A stretch of 64,000 nt of DNA from Gammaproteobacteria bacterium (GCA_018825965.1 JAHKAA010000026.1:124001-188000); one strand, 5' to 3'; positions 39,969-50,205 are shown, counted from the stretch's first letter. The notes: a model not told the origin generated them from the letters alone. Numbers and translations: made by a program.

Positions 39969-41795
39969 TTAATTCAGCTTCAATACCTTATCAACGGCAG
40001 ACTGAGTTAAAGGGTGATAACCCGGCCTGGCTTTCTGGTACAGATTTTTAGCCCGCTCCAGATGTTCCGGCTGTTGGCTGAGCTGCTGATACAAAGGCAC
40101 CACAAATTTACGCCGCCCTACCTGCATTAAAAACTGTTCCAGTGCAGGCAATGCCGGCTGATAATTTTTTGCCAGGGCGACTTTAAACCAGGCTGTTGCC
40201 ACTTCTGCATTCTGACTTTGGCTTAAATGAAAAGCCTGGTCCAGTTGCTTCAACTGAGCAAGGTCGACAGTAGCAGCCAACTGACCGATAAAATGTAACC
40301 AATGGTGAATGCTCCAGCTGTTTGTCTGTAATTCAGTCAGATTGCCGGTTTTTTGCCATACCGCCAGCTGTTGATCTACTTGTTTAAAGGCGTCAGAGGC
40401 AGGCGCAACAAAAGTACTGGCCAGGCCAGGTTGATACAACCACTCCAGTATTTCACCCATAGAGGCAATATCAGGGTCATTCAGCAAGGTTTTACGCAGA
40501 TAACGCAGGAATTTTTCAGTGTCCATACTTTGAAAAGCAAAACTCTGAAAGTAGTTTTTCAGGAAAGGGTCAAATACGGCACGGCCAAAACGTTGTTCTA
40601 AAAACTGCAGAAACAACATCCCTTTAACATAAGGCACCTGGGTAAAGGCTTCATCCGGATCCCTGCCTGTGTAATCTGTGATCAGCAAGGTATCTTTGGC
40701 GTCCAGCTGCAGCAAATCATTTTCCAGATCCTGCACCGACAGCTGGCGTTCCAATAAAGCACGTTCTGGCCCAAACACCTGTTCCATAATTCGGTTTTCC
40801 ACATAGTTGGTAAAACCTTCGTTGAGCCAGAGCTCGTGCCAGCTGTCATTTGTGACTAAATTGCCAGACCAGGAATGCGCCAGCTCATGCGCTATTAAAC
40901 TGACCAGGCTTTTATCCCCTGCTATGACTGTCGGCGTAATAAAAGATAAACGCGGATTTTCCATACCTCCAAAAGGAAAACTGGCTGGCAAAATCAGTAA
41001 GTCATAACGACCCCATGGGTAGTCGCCATACATAACACTGGCCACTTGCATCATCTGCTCTGTATCTGAAAACTCGGCTACGGCTTTGTCCAGCCAGACT
41101 TTTTCTGCATAAACCCCGGTACGCTCTGACATGGCTTTAAATTCCAAATCCCCTATAGCTAGCGCTATCAGATAAGCAGGAATAGCCTGAGGCATACGGA
41201 AAAAGTAATCGCCGTCTTTATCACTATTGGCACTGTTATCCGCTCCCATCACGGCTAACAGCTGTTTGGGGGCGCGAATGCGGGCCTGATAAGTCAAACG
41301 CACCGCTGGCGTGTCCTGCAAAGGGATCCAGCTGCGGGCATGAACAGACTGCGACTGGCTGTACATAAAAGGCTGCTTTTTTTCGCTGGTCTGCTCTTTA
41401 GTCAGCCACTGCAGGCCTGAAGCTTGTGGGCTGGTATGGTAATAAATACGCACCTTGGGGAATTGAGCCGGAAATTCAATTCGTAGTGCCTGGCCGTGAG
41501 TGGGTGATGTTTCGCCTAAGCTATGGCTCAGCTGCAACCACTTCCCCTCAGCAGACTGCCCCATGACTTTTTCAATACTCAGATCGCGGCTATCCAGAAT
41601 AAGCTCGCGTATATCAGGGTGATGCCACTGAAGCTGCAGCTCAACAAAACCATGAAGTTGCTGCTTGTTAAAATCGGCCGTTAAATCTAAAGTCAGCTCC
41701 GGGTGGCTGACCAAAGCAAAGTTGCTGAAACTATGAGGATCAGCCGCCTGAACTTTGACACAGAGGATAAGCAGCACCAACAAAACAACACGCAT
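39969..41795 (-). CDS. Exported M1-family metallopeptidase (leukotriene A4 hydrolase-like)
   Basis: A 608-residue zinc aminopeptidase with a signal peptide (RVVLLVLLILCVKVQA). Substrate motif GGMEN (FPFGGMENPRLSF) and zinc motif HELAHSWSGN with downstream WLNEGFTNYVE match the LTA4H/aminopeptidase B branch of M1, as does the C-terminal ARM-like helical domain. The start is the ATG at 41793-41795 with GGAG 6 bases upstream. The longer open frame would overlap the kinase gene and lose the signal peptide position. Probably periplasmic peptide scavenging. Confidence 0.9.
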   Translation of the reverse strand: MRVVLLVLLILCVKVQAADPHSFSNFALVSHPELTLDLTADFNKQQLHGFVELQLQWHHPDIRELILDSRDLSIEKVMGQSAEGKWLQLSHSLGETSPTHGQALRIEFPAQFPKVRIYYHTSPQASGLQWLTKEQTSEKKQPFMYSQSQSVHARSWIPLQDTPAVRLTYQARIRAPKQLLAVMGADNSANSDKDGDYFFRMPQAIPAYLIALAIGDLEFKAMSERTGVYAEKVWLDKAVAEFSDTEQMMQVASVMYGDYPWGRYDLLILPASFPFGGMENPRLSFITPTVIAGDKSLVSLIAHELAHSWSGNLVTNDSWHELWLNEGFTNYVENRIMEQVFGPERALLERQLSVQDLENDLLQLDAKDTLLITDYTGRDPDEAFTQVPYVKGMLFLQFLEQRFGRAVFDPFLKNYFQSFAFQSMDTEKFLRYLRKTLLNDPDIASMGEILEWLYQPGLASTFVAPASDAFKQVDQQLAVWQKTGNLTELQTNSWSIHHWLHFIGQLAATVDLAQLKQLDQAFHLSQSQNAEVATAWFKVALAKNYQPALPALEQFLMQVGRRKFVVPLYQQLSQQPEHLERAKNLYQKARPGYHPLTQSAVDKVLKLN

Positions 41796-41809
41796 TTTTT
41801 TCTCCGAAA

Positions 41810-43636
41810 TCAGGACTTCATAAAATTCATAGGATTGGCAGGATAATAACAAAGTTCCTGCTGGCTCTGGTGGCTGAAATGCCGGGTATCTTTGTGGGGT
41901 AACTTCATAAAGCCACCCACCCCTTCGCCGCTAATCAAAGGCACTTTTGCCAAAATGCTCTGTAGCAAGGCGGCAAATTGTGCTTCAGCAGCAGGTTCAA
42001 GCAAGCGGTAATAGTTGTGTATTTTCATATACAAAGGCGTGACCTCAAAAATGATACAGCCGGTATGACGAATTAGATTCAAAGCGGCTAAGTCATCCAT
42101 AATGCTGTCCGGCAATACCAGTTGCTCATCAGGATCTTTACCATCTTCAAAGTAACTGTGCTGAGCGCTGCGATCATCCGGCTGATTTTGACCCAACTCA
42201 TATTTTAGCTTTGTGCCCTGAGGCACCACAAAAGGTAAATCTGTACTGTCGCGTGCTATATGAATAGTCTGGCGGGCATCAAATAAACAGGCTTTAAAAA
42301 TACCTACTTTGGCGATACAACGTGCCAGTTGCACTACATTATTCACCGCCACCGCAAAGGCCTTTTGCAGGCGCTCGTCAAACAAATTCAGGCTGGAGTC
42401 GATATAGACACCACTGCTTTGCCAATGGATGGCAATACCACCGACCACAGGATAACGGCCTAAGCGGCTGACTGCAGCCACAAAAGCTTTTTCAGTTTCG
42501 CCCATGCCCTCAAGGTAGTTTTTGTAATAACGCTCCAACTGCACATCGTCAATGTACTGAATACCTTCTTCATCGCTGTGCTCACGCAAAAAGGATTTAC
42601 GCGAAGAATAGACCACAGTATCCAGCTCCTGCGCTTTTTCGCTGGTCCAGACCGGTAATACAGATCCTGTACTTAACAGCGGCAAGTCAGGTGTCACCAG
42701 ATGATTTAACCTGGGCATAGCTTTTAAGAAATAATCACCGGCTTGCTGGCGCAACAACAAATCATCCGCCAGCATACTGTCGAGCATAGTGGCGAATTCC
42801 ATAGGTAAACCCAGGCTTCGTGCAGGTATAGCTTTGCGGCCAAAACGGCAGGACTGACCGGATGCCAAGGCATACAAAGTACTGGCGACGCCCTGCTCAT
42901 CAAAACGTGGGCTGGATAAGGCACCGGAGCGCTGCTCAGGGCCAATAAAATACACATCACCTAAACGGGCATTGGATGTTTGTAAGTCCGACGACATCAG
43001 CTGCATCACGTTGTTGCCAATGTAATGGCCTTCGCTGTCAAGCTGAGCAAAGACCGAAGAGCCCCAATCCACCAGACTGATCTGATTGCTGTTTTCGTCA
43101 TAAACAATATTCGAAGGTTTAATATCACCATGCACTATGGGTGCTATTTCGCCGTCTTTTTTGTGCTGACGCAGCGCTAATAACAGACTGGCTAACTGAG
43201 TGGCAATATCCAGCAATAATCGCACCGGCATCCGCCCACGTTTCAGGCTGTAGTGTTCCAGATCCACACCTTTGGCGCGCCCCATCATTAAAATGCCCTG
43301 CTTTTTTACCAACTGATAAGTAAAAAACGGCGGCACATTTGGATGCGCTGCCTGCGACAGCATATAACCTTCGTCGGCCAGACGTTCCTGAATATGAGGG
43401 GGTAAATTAATACGGGAGAACTTAAAGACTACGTCCTGTTGTTTTTGATCCAGGCCAGCAAAAACAAAACCATAAGCACCCTTGCCTACCAGCTCAATCT
43501 GACGGTAACCCAACTTCTCCAGCTCAGAGATACAAAGCGCCACCCAGTCTTTGAGTTTTTTAGCGTCATTGGCGTTTAGCAGGTAAACCGACTGCTCTTC
43601 GGGGATATAGAAGTTACGAAGCTGATGTTTATCCAT
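41810..43636 (-). CDS. Serine/threonine-protein-kinase-like protein with unusual C-terminal half
   Basis: A 608-residue protein with no signal peptide. The kinase domain at about 45-300 has the glycine loop GKGAYG (51-56), the VAIK-like lysine in VVFKFS (K72), catalytic loop HGDIKPSN (169-176) and VDWGSS (189-194). The metal-binding position therefore reads DWG rather than DFG, as in several bacterial and ABC1-like kinases. An activation segment with GPEQR follows. The C-terminal 300 residues resemble no domain I know. No phosphatase or FHA gene is adjacent; the M1 peptidase gene begins 14 bases beyond the stop and is likely co-transcribed. Confidence 0.82.
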   Translation of the reverse strand: MDKHQLRNFYIPEEQSVYLLNANDAKKLKDWVALCISELEKLGYRQIELVGKGAYGFVFAGLDQKQQDVVFKFSRINLPPHIQERLADEGYMLSQAAHPNVPPFFTYQLVKKQGILMMGRAKGVDLEHYSLKRGRMPVRLLLDIATQLASLLLALRQHKKDGEIAPIVHGDIKPSNIVYDENSNQISLVDWGSSVFAQLDSEGHYIGNNVMQLMSSDLQTSNARLGDVYFIGPEQRSGALSSPRFDEQGVASTLYALASGQSCRFGRKAIPARSLGLPMEFATMLDSMLADDLLLRQQAGDYFLKAMPRLNHLVTPDLPLLSTGSVLPVWTSEKAQELDTVVYSSRKSFLREHSDEEGIQYIDDVQLERYYKNYLEGMGETEKAFVAAVSRLGRYPVVGGIAIHWQSSGVYIDSSLNLFDERLQKAFAVAVNNVVQLARCIAKVGIFKACLFDARQTIHIARDSTDLPFVVPQGTKLKYELGQNQPDDRSAQHSYFEDGKDPDEQLVLPDSIMDDLAALNLIRHTGCIIFEVTPLYMKIHNYYRLLEPAAEAQFAALLQSILAKVPLISGEGVGGFMKLPHKDTRHFSHQSQQELCYYPANPMNFMKS

Positions 43637-43660
43637 GCATTACCCGTCGTAATGGCCTTA

Positions 43661-43699
43661 AAACGAAAAACCCGGATTACTTTCGATCATCCGGGTTTT
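43661..43699 (-). terminator. Terminator of the bkd operon
   Basis: Perfect 10-bp stem AAAACCCGGA/TCCGGGTTTT around a 13-nt loop; on the minus strand it is followed by TTTCGTTTT. It lies 40-odd bases beyond the E2 stop codon. Confidence 0.8.
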
Positions 43700-43741
43700 G
43701 TAACAAAGAACGATGGCAATTACCAGCGCTTCGTCTATGGT

Positions 43742-45298
43742 TTAGACCATAGACAACAACATAGATGATGGTTGTTCCAGATAGCTTTTCCACAGGTTAG
43801 TGAAACGGGCTATGGTGCCACCGTCTATCACACGGTGATCACCAGACCAGCTGATTTGCATCAAAGAGCGGCCTTCGACTTCACCTTTGGCGTTAAAACG
43901 TGGCAATAACTGGGTTTTGCCCAGCGCTACTATCGCCACTTCCGGCTTATTGATAATAGGAGTCGCCACAGTGCCGCCTATAGCGCCAATGTTGGAGATG
44001 GTGATAGTGCCACCTTTGAGTTCTGCCGGACTAACACGGCCTTCGCGGGCAGCCTCTGTTAATTTTGTCAGCTCCTGAGCAATTTGCACGATCGACTTGC
44101 TCTGACAGCCTTTGATATTCGGCACCAGTAAACCCACTTTGGAGTCCACCGCTATACCAATATTGTGGTCATCAAAATAGGTCAGCTCTGAGCAGTCGCT
44201 GTTAACCTGACTGTTCATAATAGGGAACTGCTTAATGGCAAGCGACATGGCTTTCATAAAAAACGGCATCAGAGTCAGTTTAATACCCTGCCTGGCATAT
44301 TGATCTTTCAGTTGGCTACGCAAAGCAATCAGCTCTGTTAAATCAATTTCTTCACAGTAGGTAAAATGCGGGATAGTCGATACCGAATCCAGCATCTGAC
44401 GCGCCATAGCCGCTTTAATGCCCTTGATAGGCTCAACTCGGCTGCCGCCAGCGCTTGAAACAACGGCTGCAGCCACAGGGGCTTTTACTGGTGCAATTAC
44501 AGCTTTGGCAGCACCACCATTGGCATAAGCTTTGACATCATCTTTATAAACCCGGCCTTTGTCACCCGAACCCGGTACTAAAGATAAGTCGATGCTTAAT
44601 TCACGGGCTAAACGACGCACGGCCGGGCTGGCTAAAGCTTTGCCATTGCCTGCAGGAGCAGCTGTTGAAGCTGCTGCAACAGCTGCTTTCGCAGCACAAA
44701 CCGGAGCAGCAACTGGCGCTGCAACAACGGCCACAGCTGAAGTGGAAGCACCGGCAATTTCCTGCTGAAACAGCGGGCTATGTACTTTGGCAATTTCACC
44801 TTTAGCGTAATGCAGCTTCACCACTTTACCTGCGTATTTAGCAGGTATTTGCACTAAAGCTTTGTCAGTCATCACATCACAGACTGGCTGGTCTTCGGCT
44901 AATACATCGCCTTCTTTGATCAGCCACTCGACAATTTCACACTCAACAATACCTTCGCCAATATCAGGCAGGATAAAGTCTTCCAGCTGTTTGCCCGTGG
45001 CAACAGCAGCAGGAGCGGTTTGAGCAGGAGCAGACGAAGCTGCAACAGCTGGCGCAGCGCCATCTGTATCCATTTCAAACAAAGGCGCATGCACTTTGGC
45101 AATATCGCCTTTGGCATAATAGAGCTTAGTGACCACACCGTCGTACACAGCGGGAATTTGTACTAAAGCTTTGTCGGTCATCACATCACAAACCGGCTGA
45201 TCCTCACTGATACGATCGCCTTCTTTCACCAGCCATTCAACGATTTCACACTCGACTATACCTTCGCCAATATCAGGCAGAATAAAATCTTTTTTCAT
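43742..45298 (-). CDS. bkdB: Branched-chain 2-oxoacid dehydrogenase E2 (dihydrolipoyl acyltransferase)
   Basis: The 518-residue E2 core of the Bkd complex, which converts 2-oxo acids from Val, Leu and Ile to acyl-CoAs. Two nearly identical lipoyl domains lie at about 1-75 and 106-180, each with the lipoylated lysine in CDVMTDKALVQIPA. Ala/Pro-rich linkers follow. The E1/E3-binding domain (ASPAVRRLARELSIDLSLVPGSG) is at about 225-260, and the catalytic domain ends with the active-site SGDHRVIDGG. It is third in the bkdA1-bkdA2-bkdB operon, 10 bases after bkdA2. No E3 gene is present in the operon. Two lipoyl domains are more than the single one common in Bkd E2. Confidence 0.93.
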   Translation of the reverse strand: MKKDFILPDIGEGIVECEIVEWLVKEGDRISEDQPVCDVMTDKALVQIPAVYDGVVTKLYYAKGDIAKVHAPLFEMDTDGAAPAVAASSAPAQTAPAAVATGKQLEDFILPDIGEGIVECEIVEWLIKEGDVLAEDQPVCDVMTDKALVQIPAKYAGKVVKLHYAKGEIAKVHSPLFQQEIAGASTSAVAVVAAPVAAPVCAAKAAVAAASTAAPAGNGKALASPAVRRLARELSIDLSLVPGSGDKGRVYKDDVKAYANGGAAKAVIAPVKAPVAAAVVSSAGGSRVEPIKGIKAAMARQMLDSVSTIPHFTYCEEIDLTELIALRSQLKDQYARQGIKLTLMPFFMKAMSLAIKQFPIMNSQVNSDCSELTYFDDHNIGIAVDSKVGLLVPNIKGCQSKSIVQIAQELTKLTEAAREGRVSPAELKGGTITISNIGAIGGTVATPIINKPEVAIVALGKTQLLPRFNAKGEVEGRSLMQISWSGDHRVIDGGTIARFTNLWKSYLEQPSSMLLSMV

Positions 45299-45308
45299 CT
45301 GGCTATCC

Positions 45309-46286
45309 TTAGAAGTTCACCGAGCGTTTTATCGCTTCGTAAGTTTTCAGATGATCGGGCACATATTCTTTTTCCAGTGCCAGCGGGTACGGAATATCCA
45401 GACCACACACCCGTTCAATCGGGCTTTCCAGATGCAGGAAGCATTTTTTCTGAATGGTTGAGGCAATTTCAGCCGCAAAACCACCGGTCAATGGCGCTTC
45501 ATGGTTAATGACTAAACGGCCGGTTTTCATCACCGACTCTGCCACTGTATCGACATCCCAGGGCTGAATGCAACGAAGGTCAATGACTTCACAGGAAATG
45601 CCTTCAGCCTGGGCCATATCCACAGCTTTTTGAATAGTTTCCATCTGAGCGCCCCAGGCTAAAACGGTCACGTCTTTGCCTTGTTGCAGCACTTCGGCTT
45701 TGCCTAATGGAATTTCGTAATACTCTTCTGATACTTCGCCCACAGAAGCGCGGTACAACTTCTTAGGTTCAAAGAAAATAACCGGATCCGGGCAGTTAAT
45801 GGAGGCTAACAACAAACCTTTGGCTTGTGCCGGGTCGCGTGGCACCACAATTTTTAAACCTGGTGTATGAGCAAAATAAGCTTCTGGCGATTGGCTATGG
45901 TAATGACCACCGGCAATACCACCACCGTATGGCGTGCGGAAGACTAAACCACCCACATTAAACTCGTTGCCTGAGCGGTAACGGAACTTGGCTGTTTCAT
46001 TCACAATCTGGTCAAAGGCAGGGAAGATGTAATCAGCAAATTGAATTTCAGCCACTGGTTTCATGCCCTGAGCTGCCATACCGTTGGCAAAACCAGCTAT
46101 GCCTTGCTCAGTTAAAGGCGTATTAAAACAACGGGCTTTGCCGTACTTTTCCTGCAACTTGCTGGTCGCACGAAACACGCCGCCAAAGTGGCCGACGTCT
46201 TCACCAAAACAAACAACACCATCGTCTTTGGCCATGGCTAAATCTAAGGCGTTGTTGATCGCCTGTAACATATTCATCTTAGCCAT
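45309..46286 (-). CDS. bkdA2: Branched-chain 2-oxoacid dehydrogenase E1 beta subunit
   Basis: The 325-residue beta subunit of the thiamine-diphosphate E1 component. Conserved segments are [33 protein letters not shown] (with the glutamate that activates ThDP), [18 protein letters not shown] and [17 protein letters not shown]. Its start overlaps the bkdA1 stop by one base. E1 beta in the Bkd group rather than pyruvate dehydrogenase is supported by FGGVFRAT and by the partner genes. Confidence 0.93.
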   Translation of the reverse strand: MAKMNMLQAINNALDLAMAKDDGVVCFGEDVGHFGGVFRATSKLQEKYGKARCFNTPLTEQGIAGFANGMAAQGMKPVAEIQFADYIFPAFDQIVNETAKFRYRSGNEFNVGGLVFRTPYGGGIAGGHYHSQSPEAYFAHTPGLKIVVPRDPAQAKGLLLASINCPDPVIFFEPKKLYRASVGEVSEEYYEIPLGKAEVLQQGKDVTVLAWGAQMETIQKAVDMAQAEGISCEVIDLRCIQPWDVDTVAESVMKTGRLVINHEAPLTGGFAAEIASTIQKKCFLHLESPIERVCGLDIPYPLALEKEYVPDHLKTYEAIKRSVNF

Positions 46287-47470
46287 TATTCAAATCTCCC
46301 CGCCGTCACCGGATAGGCATCCGGGTACTTTCTGATATGTGCTTTTAATTCTTCTAATTGTTCGTTTAAAAGTGGAATTGGCGTTTCGTACACATCACTC
46401 ATCAGATGCTCAATACCAGGTTTGGCCACTTTTTCTGCCACTTTTAATGCATCCAGAATTTCCTGACGCAAAGCATCCGACTTGGCTTTATCCGCTTCTT
46501 CGTCCAACCAGCCTTGTTTCACCAGCCACAAGCGGAAACGGGAAATCGGATCGTTTTTACGCCACAGCTCTTCTTCTTCTTTGGAACGATAACCACTTGG
46601 GTCATCTGAAGAAGAATGCGCGCCCAAACGGTAAGCTATAGATTCAATTAAAATCGGCTCTTCGTGTTCAAGAGCATAGTCACGAGCCATTTGGGTGGCT
46701 TTGTACACAGCCAGAATATCAGCACCGTCGACACGAATCGCTTTCATGCCATAACCCACACCACGGCAGGCAATACCATCGCCTTTAAACTGTTCGTTGG
46801 CAGGTGTTGAAATGGCATAACCGTTGTTACGGCAGAAGAAAATAACAGGCGCTTTATGCACAGCAGCCATATTTAAACCGGCATGGAAGTCACCTTCAGA
46901 AGCTGCACCTTCACCAAAATAACAAATGGTGGTGTTTTTCAGTCCGCGTAACTTTTGCGCGTAAGCGTACCCACTGGCCTGAGGGATCTGTGTGCCCAGT
47001 GGTGACGAAATTGTCATGTAATAAATATCCTGGCTGCCGTAATGCACTGGCATCTGGCGGCCTTTACCTAAGTCTTTTTCATTGGAAAACAGCTGATTCA
47101 TAAACTGTTCCAGACTAAAACCACGATAACGCAAGGCACCTTGTTCACGGTACTGCGCCATAATCATGTCTTTATCATCCAGCGCGGCTGCGCTACCCAC
47201 AGTAGCGGCTTCTTCGCCTAAACACTGCATATAAAAACTGATACGGCCCTGACGCTGGGCAGCCAGCATACGTTCGTCCAGTATGCGGATAAACTGCATG
47301 CTGTCGTACATTTTAAGGGCTGTGGCTTTGTCGAGCTGCGGTACTTCAGCATCAGGGTAGATAGAGCCGTCATCCTGCAGGATACGCAGCGTAGGAATTT
47401 GTAACGCGTGACCGCTGGTAAACTCAGCTGTGTGCACTGTAGAGATGGTTGCGTTATTGGGGTTAGTCAT
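46286..47470 (-). CDS. bkdA1: Branched-chain 2-oxoacid dehydrogenase E1 alpha subunit
   Basis: The 394-residue alpha subunit of E1. The ThDP/Mg motif is [19 protein letters not shown] (GDG-like, here GEG), followed by [36 protein letters not shown] includes the phosphorylation-loop-like segment and is diagnostic of the branched-chain enzyme. It is the first gene of the operon, preceded by a 289-base gap holding the promoter. With alanine and glutamate dehydrogenases in the same window, it suggests growth on amino acids. Confidence 0.93.
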   Translation of the reverse strand: MTNPNNATISTVHTAEFTSGHALQIPTLRILQDDGSIYPDAEVPQLDKATALKMYDSMQFIRILDERMLAAQRQGRISFYMQCLGEEAATVGSAAALDDKDMIMAQYREQGALRYRGFSLEQFMNQLFSNEKDLGKGRQMPVHYGSQDIYYMTISSPLGTQIPQASGYAYAQKLRGLKNTTICYFGEGAASEGDFHAGLNMAAVHKAPVIFFCRNNGYAISTPANEQFKGDGIACRGVGYGMKAIRVDGADILAVYKATQMARDYALEHEEPILIESIAYRLGAHSSSDDPSGYRSKEEEELWRKNDPISRFRLWLVKQGWLDEEADKAKSDALRQEILDALKVAEKVAKPGIEHLMSDVYETPIPLLNEQLEELKAHIRKYPDAYPVTAGRFE

Positions 47471-47680
47471 AGGTGTCTCTTTTGGTTGTATCCGTCAGAC
47501 TGTGACAAAGGTATCAACGCTTGGTGGCTTGGTGACCACTCTTGGTAACTGAATTGCGTTTCCCCGTTTGCCCTGACCATTATTTTTTGTTTTACGTGTT
47601 TTAATCAGTATCGCTGTTTTCTTCTATTTTTCGGCCGCAACTTTACCTTTACGTAAACTGCATTGCAACCAGAGGCACAA

Positions 47681-47721
47681 ATAAAAACAGCTGGTCTATG
47701 TAGTGAACAGGCTCCAGCTGT
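47681..47721 (-). terminator. Probable terminator after astE
   Basis: 8-bp stem ACAGCTGG (47687-47694) / CCAGCTGT (47714-47721) with a 19-nt loop; on the minus strand followed by TTTTTATTT. Confidence 0.6.
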
Positions 47722-47759
47722 CAGCCATTTTTTACTGCAAAGCTCTTTCTGACGTAGCC

Positions 47760-48812
47760 TTAACTCACTTTTCCTGCCACAGAAACAGGTTTAACCATCA
47801 GCATAGCGCGCTGACCAATGGCGACTTTGGGGTTCGGGAAAATAACGGCTTCGCCTTCCACTTCCACTTTGTATTCCACCCCCTGGTCACTGGCGAGCAC
47901 AGTGCCAACATCAAAACTGGTGAAGTTTTCAATGCTATCGGCAAAATGCAACTGAAAGGCTTCGGTGCTTTTATTAATAGAACGACGTACTTCGTACAGA
48001 TTAAAGTCGGCTTCATTAAATTCAGTGGTGGCAAGCTTTCCGCCGGAAATAAGCGATCTCAGAGCAGTAGCGGCTTCAGCAAAACGGCTCATATCATTTT
48101 CGCCAAAAGGCCTGGCTTTGCCGAGCTCTATGGTAAAACCATGCGCTTTGCAGCTTTGGGCGGCAAAATAACTAAAGGTGCTGGCCGGTGTTTGCATTAA
48201 AAGCACTGTGTTGGCACCGCAGGCTTTTAAAAACTCAAACTGGTTTTTGCTCCAGTTTTCCCCATGCAAAAACGGATAGACCACAAACTTTTCAAAACGT
48301 GAACCCCGAATGGCCGTATGCAAGTCATAAAGTTTACGCTCACGTAAACCTTCTGGCGCATCTTCAAAAAACTTCAGCACATAGGTCTCTAACTTTTTCG
48401 CCCGATCACGTTCAGCACTCTGCACGTCGGGTTCTTTACTGTGATGGCCTGAAAATAAGCGGTTTAAATTATCCTGTATTTCACGCACCCCCGCATTCAT
48501 CGCAGGTGGATTGCCAAATAAAAACAACACACGTTCTGTCAGCAATAGCTTGCCAGCCAGTACATCATTCAGGAGAGCTGAACATAGCTCTACAGGCGCG
48601 GTTTCATTGCCATGCACACCGCTTGAAAGCACTATATCCTGCTGGCCAAACTGCTTAGGCTGGCAATAGATCACACCTGTATCCCAGATTTGAATGGCTG
48701 TGCCGTTTTCTAGCTGGTAGCTGACAAAAGGTAAAAAATCAGGATGGGCTAAAGTAAGTTTTAAAAAATCAGGGGATTGTTGCAGTTGCTGCAACATAAC
48801 TTCAGGCTTCAT
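47760..48812 (-). CDS. astE: Succinylglutamate desuccinylase
   Basis: Last step of the arginine succinyltransferase pathway: hydrolyses N-succinylglutamate to succinate and glutamate. The 350-residue M14-like zinc hydrolase has GVHGNETAPVEL (two zinc ligands), DNLNRLFSG, DLHTAIRGS (third ligand) and the catalytic glutamate in GFTIELGKARPFGEN. It stands alone here; the other ast genes are not in the window. AstE next to E1 alpha has no obvious operon link because a terminator intervenes. Confidence 0.93.
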   Translation of the reverse strand: MKPEVMLQQLQQSPDFLKLTLAHPDFLPFVSYQLENGTAIQIWDTGVIYCQPKQFGQQDIVLSSGVHGNETAPVELCSALLNDVLAGKLLLTERVLFLFGNPPAMNAGVREIQDNLNRLFSGHHSKEPDVQSAERDRAKKLETYVLKFFEDAPEGLRERKLYDLHTAIRGSRFEKFVVYPFLHGENWSKNQFEFLKACGANTVLLMQTPASTFSYFAAQSCKAHGFTIELGKARPFGENDMSRFAEAATALRSLISGGKLATTEFNEADFNLYEVRRSINKSTEAFQLHFADSIENFTSFDVGTVLASDQGVEYKVEVEGEAVIFPNPKVAIGQRAMLMVKPVSVAGKVS

Positions 48813-48885
48813 AGATGCTCCGGGCTCTGGCGTTTTAACGCTTTTTTAGTTGACCCATTCTAGCCCGCCCCCTGAAACACTCCAA

Positions 48886-48909
48886 GCTGCTTTTGATAAC
48901 AAAAGCAGC
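48886..48909 (-). terminator. Hairpin between the nuclease gene and astE
   Basis: Perfect 10-bp inverted repeat GCTGCTTTTG/CAAAAGCAGC with a 4-nt loop, 19 bases beyond the nuclease stop. There is no strong T run outside the stem, so the termination role is probable, not certain. Confidence 0.55.
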
Positions 48910-48927
48910 CTGAAGCGCAATCAACTC

Positions 48928-50205
48928 CTACAAACCACAGCTGGCACCATAAATTGATTGAGCCCAATGTGGGTTATCGATAAAGGGGTTGCGGTTTTGT
49001 TGCCACTCATAAATGCGGTTATTACGACGGGTTTCAAAACTATCTACAGGATCCTGAATATGCCATTGCAGCAATACACACAATTTGCCCATTTCAGGCG
49101 CTGAACTGCCGGTAGGTGCGTAGTTGCGTAAAATCAGGTTTGGTGTACTGGTTTCATCACCCCCTTCGTATCGGACGTCCATATAAAACATCATACGGGC
49201 AACGTCACCTTTCACCGCATTACGAGGCTCAAAACTGTCGCTGTCGGTTTTGTTTTCAGGCGCTTCGGTTAATGGGGTACCACCTGTATCAAAGTCTTTA
49301 TTGCCACGGCTGGAGTTGATAGACACATCTGCAGGCCGTAAATGGTGAATGTCGGTATAAGCGTATTGGCTTTCACTTGGGAAACCATGACTTTTGGCCC
49401 ATACATGCTCACGATTCCAGGCATCCAGTGAATTGGTTTGGCCGGCACGGAAGGTTTTGGCGACAGAACGACCTGCGTACAACATCATCACATTATTGCT
49501 ATTGTTTACATCTTCGTCTGTGTAAGAAAGTGCATCCCACACCTGACTGTAGGTTAAACGGACATGGCCACGCAGGATGTTGTTCAGCGCAGTTTTCAGT
49601 TCAGAGCCAGACTTGCCCACTGCTGCGGCGTAATAAGTGGGCTGATTGATAACTGGATCAGTACCACCGCCCGTATCGCCACCACCGCAGGTTGCCGTGA
49701 AGACACCAGTCCCCGGATTGCCATAATTGGAAGACACCACCCAATCAGACACAAGATTATTATCTGTGGTTTTATTGCGGCTGATAGATTTATTCGTCGC
49801 GTTGATCGACCAGCCAGATAAGCCATTTTCCCAGCCCACAGCATCAATTTCGGTGCTGCCGTTTTTCAGTTTGACGTAGTCGCCGCTGTTACCAAATGCC
49901 AGAGTTAACCCAGAAAGATGAGGTGTTTTTCCATACAGGCTTTGCATGGCAGCGCTGTTTTTCGCCACCAGAAAGTAGCTGCGTGGCGCTACAGTGCCGG
50001 ATAAATTAAAACTGCCACCGTTATCCTGCACACTATAGCCTTGCAGGTTAATGGCGGTGCAGCTGTTGTTATAAAGCTCAACAAATTCTTCAGTAGCGTC
50101 ATTGTTAGGAGCGTCGTACAGTACTTCGGTGATAAGCAAACTGGCAAAACTGCTGCTGCAATAAAAGGCTGAAGCAAGCAGTGATAAGGTTGTGATCTGT
50201 TTCAT
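48928..50205 (-). CDS. Secreted endonuclease I with N-terminal lamin-tail domain
   Basis: A 425-residue exported protein. The signal peptide (KQITTLSLLASAFYCSSSFA) is followed by a lamin-tail (LTD) domain at about 22-165 (LLITEVLYDAPNNDATEEFVELYNN). A Gly/Asp/Thr-rich linker (CGGGDTGGGTDP) leads to an endonuclease I domain at about 190-425, with catalytic WNREHVWAKSHG and DIHHLRPADVSINSSRGNKDF. The family degrades extracellular DNA for nutrition or biofilm dispersal. The LTD fusion suggests surface or extracellular attachment (inference). It is monocistronic. Confidence 0.9.
   Translation of the reverse strand: MKQITTLSLLASAFYCSSSFASLLITEVLYDAPNNDATEEFVELYNNSCTAINLQGYSVQDNGGSFNLSGTVAPRSYFLVAKNSAAMQSLYGKTPHLSGLTLAFGNSGDYVKLKNGSTEIDAVGWENGLSGWSINATNKSISRNKTTDNNLVSDWVVSSNYGNPGTGVFTATCGGGDTGGGTDPVINQPTYYAAAVGKSGSELKTALNNILRGHVRLTYSQVWDALSYTDEDVNNSNNVMMLYAGRSVAKTFRAGQTNSLDAWNREHVWAKSHGFPSESQYAYTDIHHLRPADVSINSSRGNKDFDTGGTPLTEAPENKTDSDSFEPRNAVKGDVARMMFYMDVRYEGGDETSTPNLILRNYAPTGSSAPEMGKLCVLLQWHIQDPVDSFETRRNNRIYEWQQNRNPFIDNPHWAQSIYGASCGL

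Noticed and set aside
47703..48200. Plus-strand open frame of 165 codons over astE
   Set aside because: Antisense shadow of astE; it spans the conserved C-terminal half of a well-supported gene.
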